Notes: generated from the letters alone by a model not told the origin. Shown: positions 1 to 7,049, counted from the stretch's first letter. The stretch is 7,669 nucleotides of DNA from Gp6-AA40 sp046732795 (GCA_046732795.1 JBKPNV010000274.1:1-7669); one strand, 5' to 3'. Program-made: numbers and translations.

Positions 1-1400
1 CGGTCGAGCGGCAGGACGTGCGCAAAGAACGTGCGGCCAATTCGATTGCGTCGTTCGATCAAGGCAGCGGTGATCCAGTCCTCGCCTTCTTTGCTGTATT
101 GACCGGTCTGGACGATAGCCCGGATCTCTTCATCGGCAAACGCCATGACGCGTTTTGCGGCCCAGAACGCATCGTCAGGAAGGCGATTCGCGAATGGCGC
201 GATCGAATGGTTGGTCGACCATTCCTCCGGATCGAAGGTGTTGGCCTCGAATGATCCGACTTCGCGAAGATTCGGATATTTGGCCTTCATCCAGGCGGGC
301 GTCACGACGCCCATCCCCGCGATGTTCCGCCCGATTTCGTTAAGCTTCGGCAGCGCCGGCTCGTTGCCTTCCCACGACAGCTTTGCTCCACCCTGGATGC
401 CGCTGCCAAGCGATCTGGTGAAGTCGATGAGGTAATGCCGGATCCGCGTTACGCCTCCGACAGTGGTAAGGATGTCCTGCGTCCCGACCGCGCGGGCGTG
501 GGCGTTGTTCACCCAGGCCTCGAACACCGACAACCCGCGCAGATCGCGCCGGTGTTCGTGCGGCACTGTGTCATTGGGGTCGTCACGCCGCGTGCCCCAG
601 ATCTGAAACGGCCCGAGCAGCGCCCCGCGTCCTTCCGGGAGCCGCGTCGCGACTGCGCGGTAGGTCTGCTCCGCGCCGACCGGCACATTTCGCAGGAACA
701 AGTCGATGTCGGTGTTGACGAGCGCACGCGGTCGCCCAGAGCTGGACATGGCCTGGCCTTCTGGATTGGCCACAAGCTGCGCGCGCGCGAAGTTGACGAT
801 GTAGTTTTCGGGGACGTGATAGCCCAGCGCATAGAACAGCCGCGACGTCACCATCTCTGCTCCGGTCGCAAGCCCGTCGTAGCCAAGTGGATCGAAGCGC
901 AGCAGAAAGAGTTGGTTCTTGCTGTCGGCAATCAGCAGACCGGGATTCAGCCCGAAGGTCTTGACGACCAGCACCTGTAGTGCACCGGTTGCGGGTGGGC
1001 TGGCATTGCCTGGACCTCGCTGTAACTCTTCGATCGTCATCCGGCGTGTGCCGTGCCGGTTGACGTACCACTCACCGTCCATGACTTCGCCGAGCGTATT
1101 GACAGCTCGCGCGGGAATGACACCGTTGGCGGGATGACGCTCACCCGTCTTTCGCAGGGAATTCTTGATTTGCTCGAGCACTTCGCTCAGGGCACGGGCC
1201 TTCACTTCGGGCACCGGTAACGGCGCGGGCTCGACCCGGATCGGATCGTCGGGATAAAAGCGAGGCCCGCCTGCCGTGGCCGTTGCTTGCGGAGCCGGCG
1301 CAGCAGGCGCCGCAGCGGCAGGTCTCGCTTGCCGGGCGAGCATCGATGACCCGGTCGCGGCAACCAGCATCATCACGGCGAAGAGCCTCAAAGGCCTCAT
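1..1400 (-). CDS. Secreted kinase-fold-like protein, C-terminus beyond the left edge
   Basis: An open frame of 466 codons starts at ATG 1400-1398 and runs off the window without a stop. The first ~25 residues (MRPLRLFAVMMLVAATGSS...) look like a signal peptide, followed by an Ala/Pro-rich linker. The body resembles a family of exported 'hypothetical' proteins that I associate with Acidobacteriota and link to the HipA/PI3-4-kinase-like fold. Recognisable blocks are FLLRFDP (R168), PENYIV, the stretch HEHRRDLRGLSVFEAW ending at W296, IRHYLIDF (D326), and DDAFWAAKRVMAFADEEI near the C-terminus. Residues expected to be catalytic look changed: Arg168 for Lys, NAHARAVG (299-306) where I would expect an Asp...Asn pattern, and DFT for DFG. 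Only four bases separate it from the stop of the upstream barrel gene, and a GGTGG-type ribosome binding site lies inside that gene's last codons, so the two are probably co-translated. The family name is recalled, so the function is uncertain; the gene itself is clear. Confidence 0.85.
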   Translation of the reverse strand, partial: MRPLRLFAVMMLVAATGSSMLARQARPAAAAPAAPAPQATATAGGPRFYPDDPIRVEPAPLPVPEVKARALSEVLEQIKNSLRKTGERHPANGVIPARAVNTLGEVMDGEWYVNRHGTRRMTIEELQRGPGNASPPATGALQVLVVKTFGLNPGLLIADSKNQLFLLRFDPLGYDGLATGAEMVTSRLFYALGYHVPENYIVNFARAQLVANPEGQAMSSSGRPRALVNTDIDLFLRNVPVGAEQTYRAVATRLPEGRGALLGPFQIWGTRRDDPNDTVPHEHRRDLRGLSVFEAWVNNAHARAVGTQDILTTVGGVTRIRHYLIDFTRSLGSGIQGGAKLSWEGNEPALPKLNEIGRNIAGMGVVTPAWMKAKYPNLREVGSFEANTFDPEEWSTNHSIAPFANRLPDDAFWAAKRVMAFADEEIRAIVQTGQYSKEGEDWITAALIERRNRIGRTFFAHVLPLD

Positions 1401-1404
1401 CGAT

Positions 1405-2694
1405 TCACCACCGCGTCTTGAAGATGTCGCTGAAGGTCCAGACGATCCGGAACCCTTCGCGCGAAACGGCGAAGTCCGTGCGACTGACAATCGCGGAGCG
1501 CACCCGCACGCGGAATCCGATGCCGCCGCTGTAGTTCATGCCGGTGACATCGATGTCCCGCTTGAGCGGGACGACCTTGCCGGCGTCGAGGAATGCCGAC
1601 ATCTCGAGGTTGCTCGATGCATGCCATCGATGCTCCACGCCGACATAGACGGAGTGATTGTCGCGGAACCGGTACCCGCCAAAGCCGCGGAGGTCATCGT
1701 TTCCGCCCAGCACAGGCTGGAGATAGATGGGAACTTCATTGCCCTCTTTCGGGAACGTCAGCACCACGGCGGAACGGATCGCGATGACACGACCCTTGTT
1801 GTAATAGGGAAAGTACTGCTGGAACTCGTACTCCGTCTGCCGGAACGCGAATGTCTTTCTGTCGATATCCCAGTATTCGCGATACCGCATCCCGAGCACG
1901 CCGCCGCTGCGCGGACCCGTTTTCGAATCGCGATAATCGAAGTCAACGAACGCGCCGATGCGCGTGAACTGTGTGTCCTGGTCGAATCCGGGAAGCTGCT
2001 CCGGGGGGAAGAGCTCGTCGATCGGCGTGAAGTCGTCATGGCCGCGACCGCTATCAGCGTGCAGATAACCTGTCGTGAACCCGACGTCGAGATGCCGAAC
2101 GGCCTGAAACGAGGCGTCGACATCGGTGGTCAGATCGTCGTATGCAAAGCTGGTGTGATTCTCCTTGGGCGTGGAATTGCCTATTCCATAAAAGTCGATG
2201 TCGGGGGAACTCTCGTATTTCGAGTACCACCTGACGGCCGTACGGTCCGTCTTCAGCCCCTGAAAATCGACATTGAAATCGAACATGTAGGCGCCCTGGA
2301 ATGTGCCGCGCACGGTCCCGCGGTAGCCGAGGCGTTCAGCCCATAGATCGGAACGCCGATATCCCACGCCGGCCGTGAACCCCTGGCCGGGGCGCATTCC
2401 GCCCAACACGATCTGGGGACCGTTGCCGCCCTTCCCTGAGTCGAGCCCTTCTCGGAAGCCGCGCTCCACGAGCCGATTGACGGTATCCACCATCGGCGAC
2501 TGTCGCTCCGGCCAGAGTTCGGCGACCTTGTCCGCTCGCTCGCTGGCGATGACCTCTTCGCGTGTGGCCGGTGCGGCGGTTGTCGCCTGTGCCGCAGGCG
2601 CCGGCTGTGCAGCAGGCACTGCTTGCTGCGCAGACCCAGGAATGGAGCCAGCAAGCAGCAATCCCGAGACGAGCGCGCGCGAGAGTATGGGCAT
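1405..2694 (-). CDS. Omp85/BamA-like outer-membrane beta-barrel protein (surface antigen D15 domain)
   Basis: A 429-residue protein. Residues 1-24 form a signal peptide (MPILSRALVSGLLLAGSIPGSAQQ), followed by an Ala/Pro/Gln linker to about residue 44. From about 88 onward it has alternating aromatic/polar strands of an outer-membrane barrel. LRGF at 335-338, followed by GGYRFRDN, matches the conserved (V/L)RGF/Y motif of Omp85 barrels, which sits in the sixth extracellular loop and packs inside the pore. The last strand ends ...FRIVWTFSDIFKTRW, with a terminal aromatic residue. No full POTRA domain fits between the linker and the barrel, so it is unlikely to be the BamA assembly factor itself; it is closer to the short surface-antigen relatives. 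The start is uncertain: ATG 2694 begins directly with a normal signal peptide, while ATG 2727 and GTG 2772 would add an Arg-rich extension. None has a good Shine-Dalgarno site. It leads a tight pair with the kinase-like gene. Confidence 0.87.
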   Translation of the reverse strand: MPILSRALVSGLLLAGSIPGSAQQAVPAAQPAPAAQATTAAPATREEVIASERADKVAELWPERQSPMVDTVNRLVERGFREGLDSGKGGNGPQIVLGGMRPGQGFTAGVGYRRSDLWAERLGYRGTVRGTFQGAYMFDFNVDFQGLKTDRTAVRWYSKYESSPDIDFYGIGNSTPKENHTSFAYDDLTTDVDASFQAVRHLDVGFTTGYLHADSGRGHDDFTPIDELFPPEQLPGFDQDTQFTRIGAFVDFDYRDSKTGPRSGGVLGMRYREYWDIDRKTFAFRQTEYEFQQYFPYYNKGRVIAIRSAVVLTFPKEGNEVPIYLQPVLGGNDDLRGFGGYRFRDNHSVYVGVEHRWHASSNLEMSAFLDAGKVVPLKRDIDVTGMNYSGGIGFRVRVRSAIVSRTDFAVSREGFRIVWTFSDIFKTRW

Positions 2695-3053
2695 GTCCTG
2701 AACGTGACGACGAGGCCTCGTCGTCATGCTGCGCGTGTGCCGTAGCAGTCGGCATGCCATCGACAAGCGCACGCAAGTGGTCGTTTTCGATACGTGACCT
2801 CCAGCCTATTGGAGGGCCTACGTAATCTCGCGGGTGTCCACGTCAATACTCACGGCCCGCGTCGATGTCGGCGACCACGGAAGGTGGTCGGATGCCAGGC
2901 GGGCCGTCGGCGTGGCTATTGCGACCAGCCGCACCTGACGCGGTCCCTCACGCGATCATCGGTCAGAGGCCTGCCGAGATCACTCGGGCGACGAAGCAGC
3001 TGTGGTTTTTATACAAAACGGCGCCCCAGCGGTGAGCCTATGATGCGGTCACC
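2695..3053. other. Divergent intergenic region between the barrel gene and the DoxX-like gene
   Basis: About 360 bases hold no convincing gene. The frames open here give basic, low-complexity translations with no recognisable domain. Besides the 22-bp palindrome there are two short hairpins: CCTCCA/TGGAGG at 2798-2815 with a 6-base loop, and CGACCAC/GTGGTCG at 2872-2890 with a 5-base loop. An AT-rich patch at 3006-3018 (TTTTTATACAAAA) is the only plausible -10 region for the plus-strand gene. No good -35 box is seen, so no promoter is called. Promoters for both flanking genes should lie here. Confidence 0.5.
2705..2726. promoter_or_regulatory. Perfect 22-bp palindrome upstream of the barrel gene
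   Basis: The sequence TGACGACGAGG is followed without a gap by its exact reverse complement. It ends 10 bases before ATG 2694 of the Omp85-like gene. As DNA it could be an operator for a dimeric regulator. As RNA it could fold into a 9-bp stem with a GGCC loop close to the start codon. If translation instead begins at ATG 2727, the palindrome is coding. The symmetry is seen directly; the role is inferred. Confidence 0.55.
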
Positions 3054-3469
3054 ATGAACGCATCAGACAAAAAGCGGCTCATTGCCAGTTACGTGCTACG
3101 ACGCTGGTCGCGTTGTTCCTGACCTTTGACAGGGTGCTCAAAGTATTGCGGCTGGCACCGGCCGTTCAAGGGACGCCGGAGCTCGGTTACCCCGCGGAGA
3201 GCGTGTTCGTGATCGGGGCGATCGAGCTCGTGTGTCTCGTTCTGCATCTGATACCGCGCACGTCGGTATTTGGGGCGCTGCTGCTCACCGGCTATCTGGG
3301 CGGCGCCATCGCCACTCACGTCCGCGTCGGCAGCCCTTTGCTGGGCTACACCCTGTTTCCAACGTACGTGGCGACGCTCGTATGGGGAGGTCTCTACTTG
3401 CGCGAACCACGATTGCGCGATCTGTTCCCGCTCCGCCGTCACGTTTCGGTGTCAGGCACCAGATCGTGA
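3054..3469 (+). pseudogene. DoxX-like small membrane protein, frameshifted near the N-terminus
   Basis: The body (from about 3098 to the stop at 3467-3469) encodes TTLVALFLTFDRVLKVLRL, then ELGYPAE, LHLIPRTSVFGALLLTGYLGG and YLREPRLRDLFPLRR. This is the pattern of the DoxX-like four-helix membrane family (about 120 residues), whose members are mostly of unknown function. The natural start, ATG 3054 (MNASDKKRLIASYVL...), lies in a different frame and hits TGA at 3120-3122. Joining GTG at 3093-3095 to ACG at 3098-3100 would need one extra base, so a 1-nt deletion or a sequencing error around 3096-3097 best explains it. The only alternative is an unusual internal start such as CTG 3104 or TTG 3113, which would remove most of the first helix. 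The C-terminal tail HVSVSGTRS is encoded by the REP-like repeat and is probably an acquired extension. The gene stands alone on the plus strand. Confidence 0.78.
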
Positions 3470-3504
3470 ATTCACGTTTTGGTGTCAGGCACCGAATCGT
3501 GAAC
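3439..3504. repeat. Two tandem 33-bp REP-like palindromic units between convergent genes
   Basis: Units 3439-3471 and 3472-3504 agree at 29 of 33 positions. Each is an imperfect palindrome: outer arms TCACG/CGTGA, inner arms GGTG/CACC, centre TCAGG. Their junction is a perfect 12-bp palindrome, CGTGAATTCACG, at 3465-3476. The first unit contains the TGA stop of the DoxX-like gene. The second ends 6 bases before the stop of the minus-strand SMP-30-like gene. This placement fits a REP-type element or a bidirectional terminator without a T-tract. The GGTGTCAGGCACC core looks like a dispersed intergenic repeat; that part is from memory. Confidence 0.8.
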
Positions 3505-3510
3505 GCGTCT

Positions 3511-4554
3511 CTACTTCAGCGGGATGAACGCCATCGCGTTGTTGGCGTTCATCGGGATGACAAGCTGGTTCGCGCCCGCGTCGAAACACATCGATGCCGG
3601 GTTCGGGATGTTCTGCGCGATGAGCTCGGCAGGACGGCCGGGACGAATGCGCGACACGCCGCCAAGCGTCACGCTGCTGACGTATTTCGTTCCGTCTTTC
3701 ATGATCACCAGACCGTCGTTGCCTGCTTGCACGGCGTTCTCCGTCTTCAGCAACTTCCCGTCGTGGCCGAACGTCAGCACCTCGTTGTTGCCAATGTTGA
3801 CTACGACGATGTTGCCCTTCTCGTCGAATGCGATCCCGTTGGGCTGACGCAGGGGAGCACCCTGGATGAAGATCGAGGCCTGCCCCGCGGGCGTGATCCT
3901 CCATACCTGCCAGGTCGTCGGATCCGGGTTCTGTCCGCCCGTGCCCGTCTGCGTCGCGTAAATCGTCCCGTCGTCAGCCGCCTCGAGGTCGTTGAAGCCG
4001 TTTGATTTCTCAACGCGTATCTCGCCCGCCGGAGCGCCGGTCTTCATATCGAACCGCCGGACGACGGAGACCACTGGATCATTGGGATTCGTCCCGCCAT
4101 CGCGATCGGCAAGATAGAGAACGCCGTTGGCGATGTCGCTGCCGAGCGGCTCGTTGAGTACCAGAGGCGTTGTCATGTTGCTGCGCTGGTCGCCAGGATT
4201 CTGAATACCGATCCAGCGGGCCGTGTGAACCGAACCGTCATGATTGATGAACGAGATCCAGGCGTTGTTCGTCTGCAGGTTCTGCCCGACGCCGCGATTC
4301 GGCACCACGATGACGTTTCGTGTCGGATCATACGAGCAGCTTTCCGCGGAGTAGATCGCGCCGTAGACCTTGACGTTGTTCGACATCGGGGTGAAGGCGC
4401 CGTCCGGGGCGGGGTTGATCGGCAGGCCAAGGCGATTGCCAACGAAATACGGTTGCGGGGCAGCCGGCGCAGGTGCCTGCTGGGCCAGCGAACCGGCCGC
4501 AATTCCGATCAGCAATGCGGTCGCAGTCGTAAGTAACAAAGCCTGTCGTGTCAT
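3511..4554 (-). CDS. Secreted SMP-30/gluconolactonase-like beta-propeller protein
   Basis: A 347-residue protein with a signal peptide (residues 1-25, ending GSLAQQ) and a short Ala/Pro linker. The rest has repeated propeller-blade motifs: SYDPTRNVIVVPN (74-86), IANGVLYLADRDG (141-153), AADDGTIYATQ (192-202), QPNGIAFDEKGNIVVVN (237-253) and FDAGANQLVIPMN (324-336). Candidate metal-site residues match the SMP-30 pattern by position and context: Glu136 (NEPLG), Asn188 (FNDLEA), Asn239 (PNGIAFD) and Asp280 (NDGL). SMP-30 family enzymes hydrolyse sugar lactones or related esters with a divalent metal. The substrate here is unknown, and a non-enzymatic NHL-like propeller is possible. It follows the M28 peptidase gene by 42 bases on the same strand, with a strong ribosome binding site of its own, so the two likely form an operon. 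Transcription probably ends in the REP-like repeat just past the stop. Confidence 0.86.
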   Translation of the reverse strand: MTRQALLLTTATALLIGIAAGSLAQQAPAPAAPQPYFVGNRLGLPINPAPDGAFTPMSNNVKVYGAIYSAESCSYDPTRNVIVVPNRGVGQNLQTNNAWISFINHDGSVHTARWIGIQNPGDQRSNMTTPLVLNEPLGSDIANGVLYLADRDGGTNPNDPVVSVVRRFDMKTGAPAGEIRVEKSNGFNDLEAADDGTIYATQTGTGGQNPDPTTWQVWRITPAGQASIFIQGAPLRQPNGIAFDEKGNIVVVNIGNNEVLTFGHDGKLLKTENAVQAGNDGLVIMKDGTKYVSSVTLGGVSRIRPGRPAELIAQNIPNPASMCFDAGANQLVIPMNANNAMAFIPLK

Positions 4555-4559
4555 CCTGT

Positions 4560-4565
4560 CTCCTC
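4560..4565 (-). promoter_or_regulatory. Shine-Dalgarno site GAGGAG of the SMP-30-like gene
   Basis: Read on the minus strand, GAGGAG lies five bases before ATG 4554. It fixes this start codon and shows the gene is translated independently of the upstream M28 stop at 4597. Confidence 0.8.
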
Positions 4566-4596
4566 GTGTGTGGGGGTGCCGTAATGGTGGGGCGAG

Positions 4597-6294
4597 CTAC
4601 TTCTTCAGCATTGCGTCGCGCGACGCCTTGAACTCGTTACCCGGCTTCCACTCCGGGAACTTCTCGGCGTTGGCCACGCGATAGCCGACCGTGAACAGCA
4701 ACTGCACATCGTCAATGGCGCCGGTTAAGTCCCAGTCAGGTTTTATCTCGTCGGACGGCGCGTGGTAGTCGTTGTTCGTGTACTCATCGCGCTTCTGCTG
4801 ACTGTATTCGGCCGGTTTGCCGACGAAGTCGACGCCGGTGTCCGTGTAGAGGGCAGGCACTCCCTGCTTGGCGAAACTGAAGTGATCAGATCGGTAGTAG
4901 AAGCCTTTCTCTGACTCCGGGTCCGGACGCAGCGTGCGTCCCTGTTCGGCTGCCGCATCGCGGAGGTAGTCGTCGAGATCGGACGCGCCCATGCCGATCA
5001 CAGTGATGTCCTTCGTTCGTCCCCACTGGTTGATGCCGTCGAAATTGATGACGGCCAGTGTCTTGGCGAGCGGGTATATCGGATGCTCCGCGTAGAGCTG
5101 TGAGCCGAGCAATCCCTGCTCCTCGGCGCCGACCATCAGAAACAGGATGGACCGCTTCGGTCGCGGCATGACCGTCGTGAATCCGCGCGCGATCTCGAGC
5201 ACCGACGCAACGCCCGACGCGTTGTCGAGCGCCCCATTGTAGATCTTGTCGCCGCGCACAGGTGCGCCTTCGCCGAGGTGATCCCAATGCGCCGTGTAGA
5301 CGACGTACTCGTCGCGCACCTGAGGGTCGCTGCCCTCGAGCCTGGCAAGCACGTTCGTCGACTGAATCGTCCGTATCGTGTTGCGGATGCCGAGCGAGGC
5401 ACGCAGCTCGAGGGGTACAGGCCGGAAGTCGCGTGTGAGCGCCTGCCTCTTGAGCGCGTCGAAATCGTAGCCGGCTTGTGTGAACAGTTTCCTTGTCGCA
5501 TCCAGTGTCAGCCACCCCTCGATTGAGGCCCGTCCCATGTTCTTGTCGGGAGCCACGAGGTCGAACCGCTCACGGAGATTGCCTTGCACCACCGAAAACG
5601 GATATCCCGCCGGGCCAGTCTCGTGAACGATGAGGATGCCGGCAGCGCCGCGACGGGCGCCCTCCTCGAATTTGTATGTCCAGCGGCCGTAGTACGTCAT
5701 CGCCTTGCCATTGAAGAGCGCGGCGTCGAGCTTTGACGAATCTGATGAATCCGGCACCTGCGGGTCGTTGATCAGCACGAGGATCGTCTTGCCTTTGACA
5801 TCGACATCCTTGAAGTCGTCCCAATTAAACTCGGGCGCGGTCACGCCGTAGCCGGCAAAGATCAAGTCGGAATTCTCGATGGACGCCGTGGCAGTCATCC
5901 GCGTGGTCCACGCCACCACGTCATTGCGCCATCGGAACGTCGTCGTCCTGCCGCCACCGGTGATCGTCAACGGTCTCGTGTTCGTCGCGGTGATGCCGAT
6001 GAGCGGCAGGTCCTGGATGTAGGTGCCGTCGGTATTTCCGGGCCCGAGACCTATCTTCTTGAACTGGTCCTCGAGGTACTTGACCGTGAGCTCTTCACCC
6101 TTCGACCCGGGCGCACGTCCGTCGAATTCGTCCGACGAGAGCACCTTGATGTCGTCGAGCAGTTCTGTTGCGTCGAACTTCGGCATCGTGGTGATCGACA
6201 TTGCGGACGGCACGCCACCGGGACGAGCGCTGCCGGAGGAGCCCGAACACCCGGAGACGACGACGAACACAAGCAGCACAGGTAACCGACCCAT
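4597..6294 (-). CDS. M28-family zinc aminopeptidase lipoprotein with PA domain insert
   Basis: A 565-residue protein. The N-terminus MGRLPVLLVFVVVSGC ends in a lipobox (VSGC, Cys16), with Ser at +2, so it is probably lipidated and sent to the outer membrane. Residues ~40-100 form the N-terminal peptidase segment. Residues ~138-245 are a PA (protease-associated) domain with IFAGYGVTAPEFNWDDF and GAAGILIVHETGPAGYP. The catalytic domain runs from ~312 to 545. All M28 residues are visible: His336 (AHWDH), Asp357 (ALDNASG), catalytic Glu391 and ligand Glu392 (GAEEQGLLGS), Asp419 (NFDGI) and His471 (SDHFSF). It should remove N-terminal amino acids from peptides in the envelope using two zinc ions. 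Length and domain order are normal for PA-containing M28 enzymes, and it looks intact. ATG 6294 is the chosen start because the lipoprotein signal begins directly there; a weak GGGGA site lies upstream. It is the first gene of a pair with the SMP-30-like gene. Confidence 0.95.
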   Translation of the reverse strand: MGRLPVLLVFVVVSGCSGSSGSARPGGVPSAMSITTMPKFDATELLDDIKVLSSDEFDGRAPGSKGEELTVKYLEDQFKKIGLGPGNTDGTYIQDLPLIGITATNTRPLTITGGGRTTTFRWRNDVVAWTTRMTATASIENSDLIFAGYGVTAPEFNWDDFKDVDVKGKTILVLINDPQVPDSSDSSKLDAALFNGKAMTYYGRWTYKFEEGARRGAAGILIVHETGPAGYPFSVVQGNLRERFDLVAPDKNMGRASIEGWLTLDATRKLFTQAGYDFDALKRQALTRDFRPVPLELRASLGIRNTIRTIQSTNVLARLEGSDPQVRDEYVVYTAHWDHLGEGAPVRGDKIYNGALDNASGVASVLEIARGFTTVMPRPKRSILFLMVGAEEQGLLGSQLYAEHPIYPLAKTLAVINFDGINQWGRTKDITVIGMGASDLDDYLRDAAAEQGRTLRPDPESEKGFYYRSDHFSFAKQGVPALYTDTGVDFVGKPAEYSQQKRDEYTNNDYHAPSDEIKPDWDLTGAIDDVQLLFTVGYRVANAEKFPEWKPGNEFKASRDAMLKK

Positions 6295-6311
6295 CAGAGT
6301 CCCCGAAAAAC

Positions 6312-6317
6312 ACTATA
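6312..6317 (-). promoter_or_regulatory. Possible -10 box (TATAGT) for the M28 gene
   Basis: On the minus strand TATAGT lies 17 bases before ATG 6294, followed by T-rich sequence and a GGGGA site. The implied leader is very short and no matching -35 hexamer is seen about 17 bases upstream, so this is a weak call. Confidence 0.25.
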
Positions 6318-6380
6318 CCGTTGGGACTCAGTTCTTGTTTATGGAAACAGCGCAGGATGGGAGTGGACGATCTCGCGGTT

Positions 6381-6442
6381 GATCACCAAGACCACGAGAT
6401 ATGAGTCTTCGTGACCTTCGTGATCGTCATGGCCTTCGTGCG
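6381..6442. repeat. 9-bp-period CTTCGTG repeat forming an imperfect hairpin
   Basis: CTTCGTG occurs at 6407-6413, 6416-6422 and 6434-6440. With a degenerate unit between the last two, this gives a period of 9. The inverted arm GATCACCAAGACCACGAG at 6381-6398 matches 14 of 18 positions with the reverse complement of 6408-6425. The hairpin starts right after the TonB-receptor pseudogene stop on the minus strand and may once have ended its transcript. There is no T-tract, so it is not a standard intrinsic terminator. The remaining sequence, 6295-6380, shows no gene. Confidence 0.5.
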
Positions 6443-6982
6443 TCAGAAGTTGATCTGCGCTCCGATGTTGAAAAATCGCGGAGTCAGAACAGACGTTGGC
6501 AACCATAGCTGCGATGGCATTGCCGGGCTCGCATTGAACGTCTGGTTGTAGGTCAGGACCGCACCGGAGTTCGTCGCGTTGACGATGTCAAAGCCGACGT
6601 CGCAGCGCACCTGCGGAAACGCAGGATCTTCGCGAAGCGCAGGTCAGGGCGCTGACCGGATCGCCACTGCTTGAGCAGCTTGCCTCGCGTCGTGAGGCCA
6701 GCCTCCTTCAGCTCGTCGCTGCAGTTGACCATACCCTTCGTGACACCGGAGAGGTAGAAGTTTGCTGCTGATCGTGTTGGCTCCGCTCTTCGGGATTGAT
6801 GCCTGCGGGTGGGTCCACCGACGTCGGATTCTTCCAAGCCACCATGCCTCGACCGTTACACCAGGCAGCGCCGCGCCTGAACTGCCAAGAGTAGAGTCCG
6901 CGGCCGGCGCCTGTGCAGACGCCGTCGAAGGAAGAACGGTCAGTACTGCAACAAGCGGTCTCCCTCACAGACAACTTCGCAT
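6443..6982 (-). pseudogene. TonB-dependent receptor remnant with large internal deletions
   Basis: Pieces of a typical acidobacterial TonB-dependent outer-membrane receptor appear in their normal order. First is ATG 6982 with a signal peptide (GRPLVAVLTVLPSTASAQA) and the opening of a carboxypeptidase-regulatory domain (SSGAALPGVTVEA). Next is a plug-end fragment, IPKSGANTISS / NFYLSGVTKGMVNCSDEL, then KAGL-type sequence to KLLKQW. Last is the barrel end RPDLRFAKILRF / VRCDVGFDIVNATNSGAVL through TPRFFNIGAQINF and TGA. Family members usually have about 1000 residues; this locus has room for 180 codons, so most of the plug and nearly the whole barrel are missing. There is also an in-frame TGA at codon 6 (6967-6965), an apparent +1 shift at the AAA run (6761-6763) and a compensating -1 shift near 6613-6622. 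Start and end share one frame. It cannot make a working receptor. Confidence 0.8.
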
Positions 6983-6989
6983 TCACTTG

Positions 6990-6994
6990 CCTCC
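6990..6994 (-). promoter_or_regulatory. Shine-Dalgarno site GGAGG of the TonB-receptor remnant
   Basis: On the minus strand GGAGG stands seven bases before ATG 6982. This near-ideal site shows that ATG 6982 was the original start, although the frame is closed five codons later. Confidence 0.7.
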
Positions 6995-7049
6995 AATCAG
7001 ATTTGCAGACAAACTCGGCGCATGAGGCGCCGCTTTCGGCAAGCCCATA

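Noticed and set aside
435..980. A 181-codon plus-strand open frame opposite the kinase-like gene
   Set aside because: It is in the exact mirror register of the minus-strand gene, is Arg/Pro/Asp-rich and has no domain; it is a shadow of codon bias.
1276..2346. A 356-codon open frame on the plus strand opposite the barrel gene
   Set aside because: It lies almost wholly opposite a well-supported Omp85-like gene, has no recognisable domain, and long antisense frames are common in GC-rich coding DNA.
3010..3015. TATACA as a -10 box for the DoxX-like gene
   Set aside because: No acceptable -35 box is found at the right distance, so it is only mentioned in the intergenic entry.
3232..4005. A 257-codon plus-strand open frame crossing the DoxX-like gene, the repeat and the SMP-30-like gene
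   Set aside because: It runs through two recognised genes in other frames and a repeat, with no coherent protein features.
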